A DNA stretch of 49,024 nucleotides from Athalassotoga sp964433875 (lineage in GTDB: Bacteria; Thermotogota; Thermotogae; Mesoaciditogales; Mesoaciditogaceae). The first letter of the stretch is position 1; every line of letters begins with the position of its first letter. The notes beneath the pieces were generated by a model that did no database searches, was not told the origin of the DNA, and saw only the letters and a list, made by a program, of their open reading frames with translations. The stretch is from contig CAYSSO010000012.1 in the NCBI GenBank assembly GCA_964433875.1, positions 1 through 49,024 on the forward strand. Reading direction: 5' to 3'. Position numbers and translations under genes: made by a program. Below, in pieces: positions 34,834 through 43,704 of the stretch.

Positions 34834-34913
34834 TATATATTAAACTAATTTATACTTGTTGCATATTTAGGAATTTTTTCAGCGCGCATTGAAAAATATT
34901 TCGAGGTGATCGA

Positions 34914-35615
34914 ATGCATACAGGTCTCTACGATGCGACGATGGGAATGCTTGTCGATCAGGCACAAGTAGACATGATATCGAACAATCTGGCAAATATC
35001 AATACCTACGGATTCAAAGCCGATTCTATGACCTTTGCCGCAACGATGCAAAGAGAACTTTACAACGAGAATGTGCCTTCAAAATTTTCACCGATAGGAA
35101 AGATGACAAATGCCGTTGTTGTCAATTCCGTTCTTCCGAATATGAGTGAAGGCGCGCTTCAGCAGACAGGCAGAAAACTCGATTACGCGATAGATGGAAG
35201 CGGCTTTTTTGCCGTCAGAGATGGAAATAAAATCCTCTACACAAGAGATGGGAGTTTTAACATTTCACCGGACGGTGAACTTGTCGATAATATGGGTAGG
35301 GAGGTCCTCGGTTCGGCACTCCAGCCAATAATGGCAAACAGCGGACAGGTACCGGCCGTCTTTAACGTTGCAAATCCTGTCTATCTTCAAAAAATTGGTG
35401 GAAATGCCTTTGTACCAACTGCTCAAAGCGGCCCTTTCATTCTCGATCCAAATGGAAAGGTGATGCAGGGATACCTCGAGACTTCAAATGTGAACGCGGT
35501 CAAAGAGATGGTTGATCTTATAAATGCATTTCAGAATTACCAGATAGCGCAAAAGGCCATAACGACTCAGGATTCAATGATGGCAACTGGAATAAATGTT
35601 GGTAGCGTAACGTAA
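34914..35615 (+). CDS. flgF: Flagellar basal-body rod protein FlgF-like
   Basis: The 233-residue protein has the N-terminal rod domain (LYDATMGMLVDQAQVDMISNNLANINTYGFKAD) and C-terminal MQGYLETSNVNAVKEMVDLINAFQNYQIAQKAI of axial flagellar proteins, with TRDGSFNISPDGELVD in the D1 part. It is shorter than FlgG and precedes it. FlgF is the proximal rod protein. Strong similarity to FlgG next door makes the assignment FlgF by position and size. It heads an operon with GAGGTGAT as ribosome binding site. Flanked upstream by the divergent udk. Confidence 0.87.
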   Translation: MHTGLYDATMGMLVDQAQVDMISNNLANINTYGFKADSMTFAATMQRELYNENVPSKFSPIGKMTNAVVVNSVLPNMSEGALQQTGRKLDYAIDGSGFFAVRDGNKILYTRDGSFNISPDGELVDNMGREVLGSALQPIMANSGQVPAVFNVANPVYLQKIGGNAFVPTAQSGPFILDPNGKVMQGYLETSNVNAVKEMVDLINAFQNYQIAQKAITTQDSMMATGINVGSVT

Positions 35616-35626
35616 AGGAGGTCAAG

Positions 35627-36412
35627 ATGCTTAACTCACTTTCAACAGCGGCAACGGGCATGAACGCCCAGCAATTCATGATAGATACGATATCGAACAA
35701 CCTTGCCAATGCCAACACCACAGCCTTTAAAGAGAGCAGGGCTGAATTCGCGGATCTCGCCTATCAAAATCTTTACATAGCCGGAACCCCGACATCTCAA
35801 AGTACTCAATCTCCAACGGGTTTATACGTCGGCCACGGAACGAGGCTTGTCGCTACGAACCGTCTCTTCACGCTTGGAAGCCTTTCTTCAACGGGCAATC
35901 CTCTCGATCTCGCAATAGACGGAGATGGTTTCTTTCAGGTTCAACTTCAAAATGGACAGATAGGCTACACAAGGGATGGAAGTTTCAATCTTGACGGCCA
36001 GGGAAGGCTTGTGACAAGCGATGGATATGTAGTCGTTCCAAATATAGTGATTCCTCAAAATGCCGAATCGATAAATATAGCTCCCAATGGAACCGTAACT
36101 GTAACCCAGCCCGGAGGTACCCAGACGCAGGTTGGACAGATCACGCTCGTGAGATTTTTGAATCCGGCCGGTTTAGAGTCGATAGGAGACAATCTCTATG
36201 TGGCGACGCCGGCATCGGGCCAGCCAATTCAGGGAATTGCAAATCAGGACGGATTTGGAGCGTTAAGACAGGGTTACCTCGAGACTTCAAATGTCAACGT
36301 TATCCAGCAAATGGTAGATATGATAAATGCAGAGAGGGCTTACGAATTTGATTCGAAGGTCATCCAAACTTCAGATCAAATGTTACAGGATGTGGCAACA
36401 CTCAAGCAATGA
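35627..36412 (+). CDS. flgG: Flagellar basal-body rod protein FlgG
   Basis: The 261-residue distal rod protein matches FlgG in length. N-terminal LSTAATGMNAQQFMIDTISNNLANANTTAFKESRAEFADLAYQ, YTRDGSFNLDGQGRLVTSDGY and the C-terminal LRQGYLETSNVNVIQQMVDMINAERAYEFDSKVIQTSDQMLQ are all diagnostic. An AAAGGAGG ribosome binding site lies 11 bases after flgF. The distal rod passes through the P- and L-rings encoded downstream. Confidence 0.95.
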   Translation: MLNSLSTAATGMNAQQFMIDTISNNLANANTTAFKESRAEFADLAYQNLYIAGTPTSQSTQSPTGLYVGHGTRLVATNRLFTLGSLSSTGNPLDLAIDGDGFFQVQLQNGQIGYTRDGSFNLDGQGRLVTSDGYVVVPNIVIPQNAESINIAPNGTVTVTQPGGTQTQVGQITLVRFLNPAGLESIGDNLYVATPASGQPIQGIANQDGFGALRQGYLETSNVNVIQQMVDMINAERAYEFDSKVIQTSDQMLQDVATLKQ

Positions 36413-37551
36413 AGAAATTCTTATCCGTTGCTGTTCTGATTTTAATCGAAATATACACCTTTGGTCTTGGAATAGAACTCACGCTTAAATCGAGCGCAAC
36501 GGTTTCGTCGGAGTATGTAACGCTTTACGATCTCGCCGCAACTTTTACAGGCGTGTCCACATCCGATCTTAAAAATTTCATCGTTGCCTTTGCGCCGCAG
36601 CCGGGAACCTACTATTACCTCGACGCTCAAAGCATAAAGATAAGGGCAGAGCAATCGATAAAGTGGCTGAAAGTTGTCCCGACCTCAAAGGAGATAATGG
36701 TTTATTCGGCCGAAATACCGGTTGATCTTTTGAAAATTCAAGAAGCGATCGCGACAAAAGTTGGAACTTCAAATGTTTTTGTTGTAAACTTCCAGCCTGC
36801 CGGGATTCGAAATCAAAATTACGAAATAGAGGTAAGCAATATATCTCAGTTCGATCAAAATTATTTCGCGCTGGTCAGGATCATCTCCGGTCAGAGCGTG
36901 TCTTACTCGAATGCCACATTCGAGATAGGAAGTATAGGAATTGCCAAATCTTTTGATGGGATATCCCGAATCGCGGCGGCAGATCTTGGAAGAGGGGTAA
37001 CTTTGACAGACGCGTCAAAGGTTCAACTTCCATCATTCGATGAAATAGCGGTCGGAAGGCCATTCAAAATTTCGGGGAAAATGGTAGGGGTGCCGGTAAA
37101 TATAATCAAAGAGGGAAAAGTTATAGGCGCGAAAATAATCAAATACATACCTCAAGAAATTGAAAATGTAATCGTGGCGTCTGTTGACATAAATTACGGA
37201 CAGAGAATAACTGTCGATATGATAAAGCAAAAGCCGATGGATGTTTATGCGACAACAACTTCTTACGCGACTATTCCTTCAAGGATCATTGGAAATCTTG
37301 CCTTATGGTCATTTAAAGCGGGACAGATAATATCGCCATTTGGAATCTCTACACCTCCAGATGTCATGGCAGGACAGATAATCGTTGCCTACGTCTCTTA
37401 CAACAGTTTGACGGTAACGACCTTTGTAAGGGTCATGCAAAATGGTTATATCGGGCAGATCATACCTGTAAGAAATATAGAAAATGGTTATTTAATGTAC
37501 GGACTTTTGGAAAAAGGGCCAAAAGTGAAGATTTACGGAGGTAACTCATGA
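36409..37551 (+). CDS. flgA: FlgA-like flagellar P-ring assembly chaperone
   Basis: A 380-residue exported protein: signal peptide (residues 1 to about 20), then a long N-terminal region, and SAF-like beta-clip segments in the second half (IVASVDINYGQRITVDMIKQKP and GRGVTLTDASKVQLPS, then SFKAGQIISPFGISTPPDVMAGQIIVAYVSYNSLTVTTFVRVM). FlgA helps polymerise FlgI into the P-ring. It is longer than the typical 220-residue FlgA, with an additional N-terminal region also seen in other deep-branching bacteria. It overlaps flgG by 4 bases. The call rests on the C-terminal part and on position before flgH and flgI. Confidence 0.82.
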   Translation: MKKFLSVAVLILIEIYTFGLGIELTLKSSATVSSEYVTLYDLAATFTGVSTSDLKNFIVAFAPQPGTYYYLDAQSIKIRAEQSIKWLKVVPTSKEIMVYSAEIPVDLLKIQEAIATKVGTSNVFVVNFQPAGIRNQNYEIEVSNISQFDQNYFALVRIISGQSVSYSNATFEIGSIGIAKSFDGISRIAAADLGRGVTLTDASKVQLPSFDEIAVGRPFKISGKMVGVPVNIIKEGKVIGAKIIKYIPQEIENVIVASVDINYGQRITVDMIKQKPMDVYATTTSYATIPSRIIGNLALWSFKAGQIISPFGISTPPDVMAGQIIVAYVSYNSLTVTTFVRVMQNGYIGQIIPVRNIENGYLMYGLLEKGPKVKIYGGNS

Positions 37552-38159
37552 AAAAAATTGCCATTTTATTTCTCTTTCTTTCGATCTTCTCATTTGTCTT
37601 TGCCGATTCTCTGTGGGAAAGTTCAACGAATTCGAATTTCAAAAACCTTTTTACCCTGCCGGTCGCAAGCAAGGTGGGAGACGTTATAACGGTTATGATT
37701 TACGATACGACTGATACCTCTTATTCTTACAAGAATCCAAATTACAGCGGAGGGATACTTTCAATAATAGGTGGCTTGATAAAATCCGTAACCAACTTTG
37801 ACATTTCAAAATTGCTTCCCGTAAGCACCTCTTCCTCCTCTGTCAATACGGATTCGATATCCTCGCAAAATCAGTCCCAGTTTGTGACAACGTTGTCCGC
37901 GGTCGTTACAAAGGTCTATCCGAATGGGAACCTTGAAATAACCGGAAAGAGAGATATCAAAATAGACAATTCGATGAGGGAGATACAGATAAAAGGCATA
38001 GTCAACCCGAATGACATTCAACCGGGAAATACGATCAATTCTTCAAACATAGCCGATCTTGAAATCTGGTATGATGGAAATGTTGTATTTCAAGAAGGCG
38101 TTCAAAACGATAGATGGATAACATGGTTTATGAATTCTTTGGCATCTTTGATCTTTTAA
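37548..38159 (+). CDS. flgH: Flagellar L-ring protein FlgH
   Basis: The 203-residue protein has FlgH blocks: KVGDVITVMIYDTTDTSYSY, the Ser-rich middle, FVTTLSAVVTKVYPNGNLEITGKRDIKI and IQIKGIVNPNDIQPGNTINSSNIADLEIWYDG. It forms the bushing in the outer membrane. FlgH is usually a lipoprotein; here the signal peptide (to VFA, about residue 19) has no Cys and none exists in the whole protein. It overlaps flgA by 4 bases and precedes flgI. Confidence 0.93.
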   Translation: MKKIAILFLFLSIFSFVFADSLWESSTNSNFKNLFTLPVASKVGDVITVMIYDTTDTSYSYKNPNYSGGILSIIGGLIKSVTNFDISKLLPVSTSSSSVNTDSISSQNQSQFVTTLSAVVTKVYPNGNLEITGKRDIKIDNSMREIQIKGIVNPNDIQPGNTINSSNIADLEIWYDGNVVFQEGVQNDRWITWFMNSLASLIF

Positions 38160-38172
38160 AGGGGCGATTTAA

Positions 38173-39186
38173 TTGAAGAAAATATCGATCTTTTTGATCT
38201 CTTTAACGCTGTTAATATCGATCGTACTTGCAACTGGCGATATTGTAACAATACAGGATATAACCAAAATAAGGGGCGCCATGGACAACCAGTTATTTGG
38301 CGTTGGGGTTGTCGTTGGATTGAACGGAAATGGAGATAGCGGTCCCGTGCCGTCTGAATTGATCGCCAATATGCTAAAAAACTTCGGCGTCGTCGTTGCG
38401 CCCTCCGATCTCAATTCAAAGAATTCGGCGCTCGTCATGGTAACGGCGAATATACCTCCGTTTTATTATCCCGGCATGAAATTAGGCGTTACGGTCTCAT
38501 CGATAGGCGATGCGAAAAGCCTTCAGGGTGGAGTTTTGCTCGAGACACCGCTTTACGGCGCTGATGGCAATGTCTATGCCGTCGCTCAGGGTCAATTATC
38601 GATAGGAGGCTTCAACACAAATCAGAGCGTGTCGCTTCAACAGAGGTATTCCCTTGTTGCGACGATCCCGGACGGGGCAATAGTTCAAAAGGAAATACCA
38701 TCGAATATAGTCAAGGCCGGCATCGTAACATTGCTTCTTAATAGACCAGACGTCGTAACGGCTGCAAGAATTGCGCAGGCGATAAATTCGAAGTTTCAAT
38801 CCAACATAGCGGTGGCCTCGAGCGCCGGAGCCGTTGACGTACAGGTACCAAATGCCTTTGTCAACAATCTCATAGATTTTCTTGCCATAGTAGAACAAAT
38901 TCAGGTTATTCCAAACATTCCGCAGGAGATCGTCATAAACGAAAGGACAGGTACGGTGATCTTTGGAGGAGACATAACTCTTCCAGATTTTACGATGAGT
39001 TATGGAAATTTCTCTATATCCATCGTTAACGGCCAACTGCAAAATGGAAGCAGTTCTTCCGGTAACACACTCGCAGACCTTGTCAATGCGCTCAAAGCCC
39101 TTGGCGCCACGCCTCAAGACATAATCGCCATAGCAGAGGCCCTTCATAAAGCCGGAATTCTTCAGCAAAATGTGGTGGTAATGTGA
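38173..39186 (+). CDS. flgI: Flagellar P-ring protein FlgI
   Basis: A 337-residue periplasmic protein with a signal peptide (to about residue 21) and FlgI blocks: VTIQDITKIRGAMDNQLFGVGVVVGLNGNGDSG, NSALVMVTANIPPFYYPGMKLGVTVSSIGDAKSLQGGVLLETPLYGADGNVYAVAQGQLSIGGF, and IVINERTGTVIFGGDITLPDF. The start is TTG at 38173 with AAAGGGGCG upstream. It overlaps the flgJ-like gene by 4 bases. It builds the ring around the rod in the peptidoglycan layer. Confidence 0.95.
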   Translation: MKKISIFLISLTLLISIVLATGDIVTIQDITKIRGAMDNQLFGVGVVVGLNGNGDSGPVPSELIANMLKNFGVVVAPSDLNSKNSALVMVTANIPPFYYPGMKLGVTVSSIGDAKSLQGGVLLETPLYGADGNVYAVAQGQLSIGGFNTNQSVSLQQRYSLVATIPDGAIVQKEIPSNIVKAGIVTLLLNRPDVVTAARIAQAINSKFQSNIAVASSAGAVDVQVPNAFVNNLIDFLAIVEQIQVIPNIPQEIVINERTGTVIFGGDITLPDFTMSYGNFSISIVNGQLQNGSSSSGNTLADLVNALKALGATPQDIIAIAEALHKAGILQQNVVVM

Positions 39187-39506
39187 TTACTTCTCCTTTG
39201 AGTTTGATAAATTCGTCGAATATACACGACCTTCCAAAGAGCGAACAACTAAAGGTCGTCTCGGCCCAGTTTGTCTCCATTCTACTCTCAGAAATCTTTA
39301 ACGAGATGGAAAAAGGGATATCCAAATCTAACCTTGTGCCCGACCAACTTGGCGAGTCATGGTACCGCCAATGGCTTATGGACATCTACGCGCAAGATGC
39401 CGCCAATCAAAATTTTGGACAACTCGTCAAACTCGTCGAAAGTCAAATCTCTCCGTCTTACAAAGATTTACCGGACAGGGAGACCGAAAATTTCTCGACA
39501 AAGTGA
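39183..39506 (+). CDS. flgJ: FlgJ N-terminal-domain (rod-binding) protein
   Basis: A 107-residue protein whose SEQLKVVSAQFVSILLSEIFNEMEKG and WLMDIYAQDAANQNFGQLVKLVESQI match the rod-capping domain of FlgJ. The muramidase domain of proteobacterial FlgJ is absent, as in most other phyla, so wall opening would need another enzyme. The start is GTG, overlapping the flgI stop as GTGA. It ends the flagellar operon. Confidence 0.85.
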   Translation: MITSPLSLINSSNIHDLPKSEQLKVVSAQFVSILLSEIFNEMEKGISKSNLVPDQLGESWYRQWLMDIYAQDAANQNFGQLVKLVESQISPSYKDLPDRETENFSTK

Positions 39507-39567
39507 TCCGGAAAGTAGGATAACTTCGCCTTTCTAAGTCCCTCGTCTCCGATTTCACCTCTCGATA

Positions 39568-39576
39568 TGATATACT
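39568..39576 (+). promoter_or_regulatory. Predicted extended -10 promoter of cydAB
   Basis: TGATATACT gives an extended -10 about 54 bases before the GTG start of cydA, inside a 123-base gap after the flagellar operon; no consensus -35 is visible. The gap also contains the AAGGAGGG ribosome binding site, but no clear terminator for the flagellar genes. Confidence 0.45.
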
Positions 39577-39629
39577 ATTAAAAATGAAAACGAATATCAA
39601 TAAATTATACCAAAAAAGGAGGGATTTTT

Positions 39630-41006
39630 GTGGATCCTCTATTTTTGTCGAGGCTTCAGTTTGCAGTAACGACAGCCTTTCACATGCTCTGGCCACTTTT
39701 AAGCATAGGGCTGAGTTTTATGATGGTCATTCTCGAAATTCTTTGGCTTAAGACAAAGAATGAAGTCTATTACAGGCACGAAAGGTTCTGGTCGAAGATC
39801 TTCCTTTTAACATTCGGAATTGGAGTTGCGAGCGGATTAGTGCTCGAGTTCGAATTTGGAACGAACTGGGCTGGATTTTCTCAGGTTGTCGGAGGCTTTT
39901 TCGGCAATATCCTCGGTTTCGAAGGATCGATGGCTTTCGCGCTTGAAGCCGCTTTTTTGGCCCTTTTTATTTTTGGATGGGGCAAAATATCCAACAGAGC
40001 GCACCTCGTATCGACAATATTGGTTGCCTTTGGAGCGTCCCTTTCGGCATGGTGGATAATGGATGCGAATTCATGGATGCAAACTCCAACAGGCGTTAAA
40101 ATCGTCAACGGATCCATCGAATCTATAAATTACCTTCAGGCGATTCTCAATCCGTTTGCGACCATTTCATTCTGGCACATGTGGATTGCCTGCATAGAAA
40201 CCACGATCTTTTTCGTGGCGGGAATAAGTGCTTACTACATATTAAAAAATCAAAACACGGAATTTTTCCTCAAGATATTTAAAATATCCGTCGTAATCGC
40301 GATCTTTGCAACTCCTCTTCAGGTCTATCTTGGAGACCTTTCGGGAAAGGCCGTTGGAGTTTATCAACCGGCCACTCTTGCGGCGATGGAATCCCACTGG
40401 AACACAAATCCCGCCGGAACCGGCGCAACATGGCATCTTATCGCTATACCGGATAGATCAAAAGAAACTAATTCATTTGTCATCAACATGCCCATACCAG
40501 GCCTTATGAGTTTTCTGGATACCGGCTCATTCACGGCACAGGTCAAAGGTCTCAAAGACTTCCCTCCGCAGGACAGAGGCCCTATAATCCTGCCATTTTA
40601 CTCTTTCAGGCTGATGGTATTAATAGGCTTTATAATGGTCTTTATGATGCTATGGGCTTTGTGGTACTGGTTCAGAGGATACTTAAAGTACGAAAACACA
40701 TCAACACATAAATGGTTCTGGAAAATATGGTACTGGGGTTTTCCTCTTGGCTTTATAGCGACCGAACTTGGATGGATAACCCGTGAAGTCGGAAGGCAGC
40801 CATGGATAATATACGGAATAATGAGAACTTCTCAAGGAGTCTCAAATCTTACAACATTCCAGGTGATGGTTACTCTAACTGCTTTTATAGCAACGTATGT
40901 CTTACTCTTTGTGCTCTTTGTCGTGTTCATACGCAAGATAATAAAAGCGGGCCCCGATTTCAAAAGTCCGATCCCGAAATTGAAAGGGGTGAAAGAAAAT
41001 GCATGA
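39630..41006 (+). CDS. cydA: Cytochrome bd quinol oxidase subunit I CydA
   Basis: Oxidises quinol and reduces oxygen to water without pumping protons. The 458-residue protein begins at GTG 39630. Heme ligands are visible: His18 (AFHMLWP, high-spin b595), His183 (SFWHMW, b558) and the Arg327-x-Met329 pair (b558 axial Met). Glu98 in FEGSMAFALE and GRQPWIIYGIMRTS near the C-terminus are also conserved. The Q-loop reads GDLSGKAVGVYQPATLAAMESHW, short type; a Lys that is usually present (K252 in E. coli) is a Thr (249) here, while the Glu (254) is kept. Followed by cydB with an 8-base overlap. Confidence 0.95.
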   Translation: MDPLFLSRLQFAVTTAFHMLWPLLSIGLSFMMVILEILWLKTKNEVYYRHERFWSKIFLLTFGIGVASGLVLEFEFGTNWAGFSQVVGGFFGNILGFEGSMAFALEAAFLALFIFGWGKISNRAHLVSTILVAFGASLSAWWIMDANSWMQTPTGVKIVNGSIESINYLQAILNPFATISFWHMWIACIETTIFFVAGISAYYILKNQNTEFFLKIFKISVVIAIFATPLQVYLGDLSGKAVGVYQPATLAAMESHWNTNPAGTGATWHLIAIPDRSKETNSFVINMPIPGLMSFLDTGSFTAQVKGLKDFPPQDRGPIILPFYSFRLMVLIGFIMVFMMLWALWYWFRGYLKYENTSTHKWFWKIWYWGFPLGFIATELGWITREVGRQPWIIYGIMRTSQGVSNLTTFQVMVTLTAFIATYVLLFVLFVVFIRKIIKAGPDFKSPIPKLKGVKENA

Positions 41007-42006
41007 AATTCTCGCAGATCTATGGTTTTTCATCCTCGCATTTGAACTTTTCATGTACGTTATCTTAGACGGAATGGATCTCGGCATAGGGGTATGGGCG
41101 CTCTTCGACAAAGACGAGGATCACATCTCGACAAGTTTATCTATAATAGGCCCGTTCTGGGACGCGAATGAAACGTGGCTTGTAATGGCGGGAGGAATTC
41201 TTTTTGGAGCGTTTCCCGCGGTTTACGCAATCGGTGCGAATGCCCTCTACATCCCGATAATGATTCTAATCTTCGGCCTCATTTTTCGGGCCGTGTCAAT
41301 AGAGTTCAGAGATCACGCTAAAAACAAAAGACCCTGGGATGTGCTCTTTGGCCTTGGAAGCCTCGCCGCGATCTTCGGTCAGGGTTTTGCAGTGGGAGGA
41401 TTGTTCGGAGGAATAAAAATAGGCCCTCACGGATTTGCTGGAAGCCCGTGGGATTTTCTGACGCCATTTTCATTTATACTGTCCTTTGCCTTTCTTTTTG
41501 GATACATGATGCTTGGATCATCGTACATCGTATCAAAAACAGAAGGAGAGATTCAAAAAACAAATTACACAAGGGTAATGATCTCGGCCATACTCTCGAC
41601 AATCCTTACCGTTGTAGGCTTTATCTTGCTCCATTTCTTAAATCTTCCAGAAATGAAGATGTGGTTTTCATACCCTGATGAATACATTCTTGCCGCATTC
41701 TACATTCTTGCGGCCTTTATCATATTGATGATAATCCTGAACACAGGTACAAAACAACATGAGAAGGGCCTATACCTGTGGGTTTCATTTCTTATCGCCG
41801 ACATGTTCGTTGCCGGCGTCTTTGAGGTATTTCCTTACATAGTCCCTCCAAACATAAAGATAGTCGACGTTGCGTCGCCAGATGAAAGTTTAATAGCGAT
41901 GCTTATCGGAATAGGAATGGTTATACCGGTTATACTTGCGTACAATTTTTACATAAAAAGGCATTTTAGAGGTAAAGTCAAAAAGGGATCATCCTATTAC
42001 GGATAA
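40999..42006 (+). CDS. cydB: Cytochrome bd quinol oxidase subunit II CydB
   Basis: The 335-residue partner of CydA, with about 9 membrane segments. Diagnostic stretches: VILDGMDLGIGVWALF, IGPFWDANETWLVMAGGILFGAFPAVYA (conserved NETWLV and GAFPxxYA) and FRAVSIEFRDHAKNKRPWD. The start ATG at 40999 overlaps cydA by 8 bases. No cydC/cydD assembly transporter or cydX is seen next to it. It ends at a strong bidirectional terminator. Function as the oxygen-scavenging or respiratory terminal oxidase is by family. Confidence 0.95.
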   Translation: MHEILADLWFFILAFELFMYVILDGMDLGIGVWALFDKDEDHISTSLSIIGPFWDANETWLVMAGGILFGAFPAVYAIGANALYIPIMILIFGLIFRAVSIEFRDHAKNKRPWDVLFGLGSLAAIFGQGFAVGGLFGGIKIGPHGFAGSPWDFLTPFSFILSFAFLFGYMMLGSSYIVSKTEGEIQKTNYTRVMISAILSTILTVVGFILLHFLNLPEMKMWFSYPDEYILAAFYILAAFIILMIILNTGTKQHEKGLYLWVSFLIADMFVAGVFEVFPYIVPPNIKIVDVASPDESLIAMLIGIGMVIPVILAYNFYIKRHFRGKVKKGSSYYG

Positions 42007-42031
42007 AAAAGGCGTACGATGTACGCCTTTT
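42007..42031. terminator. Bidirectional intrinsic terminator between cydB and the convergent isomerase gene
   Basis: AAAAGGCGTAC-GAT-GTACGCCTTTT is an 11-bp perfect stem with a 3-base loop and A/T runs on both sides, so it works for both strands. It touches the stop codons of both convergent genes. Confidence 0.92.
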
Positions 42032-42941
42032 ATATTATATAAGGTGATAAATTCCTGTATCCGAGAATAAGGCCTTTCTTGACCTTTTCCACGCTTCCCT
42101 CCCAGACAGGATCTTCGTGTTCTATGCTTATGACGCCATTGTAGCCGTTATCGTAGAGGGCAGAGATAAATGACTTCCAATCTATTTCTCCAAAGCCCGG
42201 CAGCCTGTACCTCCACCATCTCCTTCCATCTTTAAAGAGCGGTCCAAAGATGCCGTTATCGTACAGGCCATCTTGGAGGATCTGGGTATCTTTTGCATGG
42301 GTGTGGACTATTTTATCGGCGAATTCATTAACAACGTCTACATAGTCTATATCTAACCAGTAAAGGTGGGACGGATCAAGATTTAATTTAAGATCGGGAA
42401 GAATTTCAAAGATTTCCCTCCACAGTGCGGGAGAATAAAATAAATTTCCCTGAACTCCTTCTTTTTGCCATCCGACCATCGGGCAATTTTCTATCATTAC
42501 CTCAACCTTTTTCTTCCTGGCATATTCGATTATCGGCGGGAAGACCTTCTCTATCTCCCTCATATTCCCGACAATGTCTTTTGTTATATCCCTTCCTATA
42601 AAGGTCCCGACATACTTGATTCCAAGCAAATTCGCGGCGTCTATGACCTTTTTGAGATGATCTATATGCGCATTCCTCACATTCAAATCTGCATCCAAAT
42701 TGTTGTCATAATAAGCAAGAGAAGATATCTCTATTCCGTATTTTTTGAAGAGTTCTTTGAATTCATGGGCCTTTGTCTCGTCTAAATTCTTCACATCGAG
42801 AGTAGAGGAAGAATAATCTCTTTTGTTATCGACCGGCCACGCTCCTATCTCGAGCGCCTGAAATCCCTGATCTGCCGCCCATTTGACTGTTTCATCAAGT
42901 CCTAAATTTCCGAGGGCAACAGTTAGAAAGCCTAACTTCAC
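42030..42941 (-). CDS. Sugar phosphate isomerase/epimerase (xylose-isomerase-like TIM barrel)
   Basis: A 303-residue AP-endonuclease-2-type TIM barrel. Metal-site residues typical of the family appear in order: Glu in VEVMIENCPM, Asp-His in LNLDPSHLYWL, His in IVHTHAKDTQ, and Glu in ISIEHEDPVW. RRWWRYRLPGFGEIDW is the C-terminal substrate-side loop common in the Gfo-partner isomerases. It likely handles a keto-sugar from the dehydrogenase in the same operon. The substrate is unknown. Confidence 0.85.
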   Translation of the reverse strand: MKLGFLTVALGNLGLDETVKWAADQGFQALEIGAWPVDNKRDYSSSTLDVKNLDETKAHEFKELFKKYGIEISSLAYYDNNLDADLNVRNAHIDHLKKVIDAANLLGIKYVGTFIGRDITKDIVGNMREIEKVFPPIIEYARKKKVEVMIENCPMVGWQKEGVQGNLFYSPALWREIFEILPDLKLNLDPSHLYWLDIDYVDVVNEFADKIVHTHAKDTQILQDGLYDNGIFGPLFKDGRRWWRYRLPGFGEIDWKSFISALYDNGYNGVISIEHEDPVWEGSVEKVKKGLILGYRNLSPYII

Positions 42942-42955
42942 TTTTTATCACTCCT

Positions 42956-43693
42956 TCACGAATTGATCTTCTTGAGATTCTCAAAACTTATCCTGACACT
43001 TTCGAATGGATCTCTGTTGCACTTGTCCTGCTCGACGATAAGCCATTCAACATTCGATCTCTTTGATTCTGCGACTATGCCATGAATGTCCATTATGCCA
43101 GTTCCAACCTCGGCAAAATCCCTTCCGACCCTTTCCATATCCTTTATGTGGATCAAAGGCATCCTTTTTCCAAGTCTTTTTATGTAAGTTATCGGATCGG
43201 CCCCCGCGTATTTTAGCCAGTAGACATCTATTTCAAAATAGACAAGTTCTGGATCCGTATTTTCGATAAGCAGATCAAAGCCATAGGTGCCACCGAATCT
43301 TTCAAATTCGTGCGCGTGATTGTGGTAACAAAATTTAAGTCCGTTTTCTTTGCACGCTTTTCCTATAACATTGAGTTCTTTTGCAAAGGAGATAAAATCT
43401 TCCCTTTCTGAATACTTCTGCCAGGGACATACTATGAAATGATTCCCTATTTTTAAATTGTAATCTATAACGTCCTTGAGATCATCGCGAAGCGTATCTA
43501 TAGAGACGTGGCTCCCGGCGGCTTTCATATTTAACTCATCGAGCAAAGACTTAAGGTCTTCGGCCTTCATATTTCCATAACCGGCAAATTCCACTCCCTG
43601 ATATCCAATCTCTGCGATCTTCCTGAGAGTGCCTGTAAAATCCTTAGATGCGTATTCGCGCAAGGTATAAATCTGAAGCGCTATTGGTATCAT
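42956..43693 (-). CDS. Sugar phosphate isomerase/epimerase (second paralogue)
   Basis: A 245-residue TIM barrel that begins IALQIYTLREYASKDFTGTLRKIAEIGYQGVEFAGYG, the standard opening of this family. Metal residues: His in FCYHNHAHEFERF, Glu/Asp in FEIDVYWL, His in PLIHIKDME, and Glu in WLIVEQDKC. It differs clearly from the neighbouring 303-residue paralogue, suggesting two successive steps or two epimers. It lies 11 bases after the dehydrogenase gene. Activity is inferred. Confidence 0.85.
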   Translation of the reverse strand: MIPIALQIYTLREYASKDFTGTLRKIAEIGYQGVEFAGYGNMKAEDLKSLLDELNMKAAGSHVSIDTLRDDLKDVIDYNLKIGNHFIVCPWQKYSEREDFISFAKELNVIGKACKENGLKFCYHNHAHEFERFGGTYGFDLLIENTDPELVYFEIDVYWLKYAGADPITYIKRLGKRMPLIHIKDMERVGRDFAEVGTGIMDIHGIVAESKRSNVEWLIVEQDKCNRDPFESVRISFENLKKINS

Positions 43694-43704
43694 CTATGCA
43701 CCTC

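Noticed and set aside
34834..34905. A flagellar sigma factor (sigma-28) promoter before flgF
   Set aside because: I could not find a TAAA-15-GCCGATAA-like pattern; TTAAAC-18-TATTTA is too weak to report.
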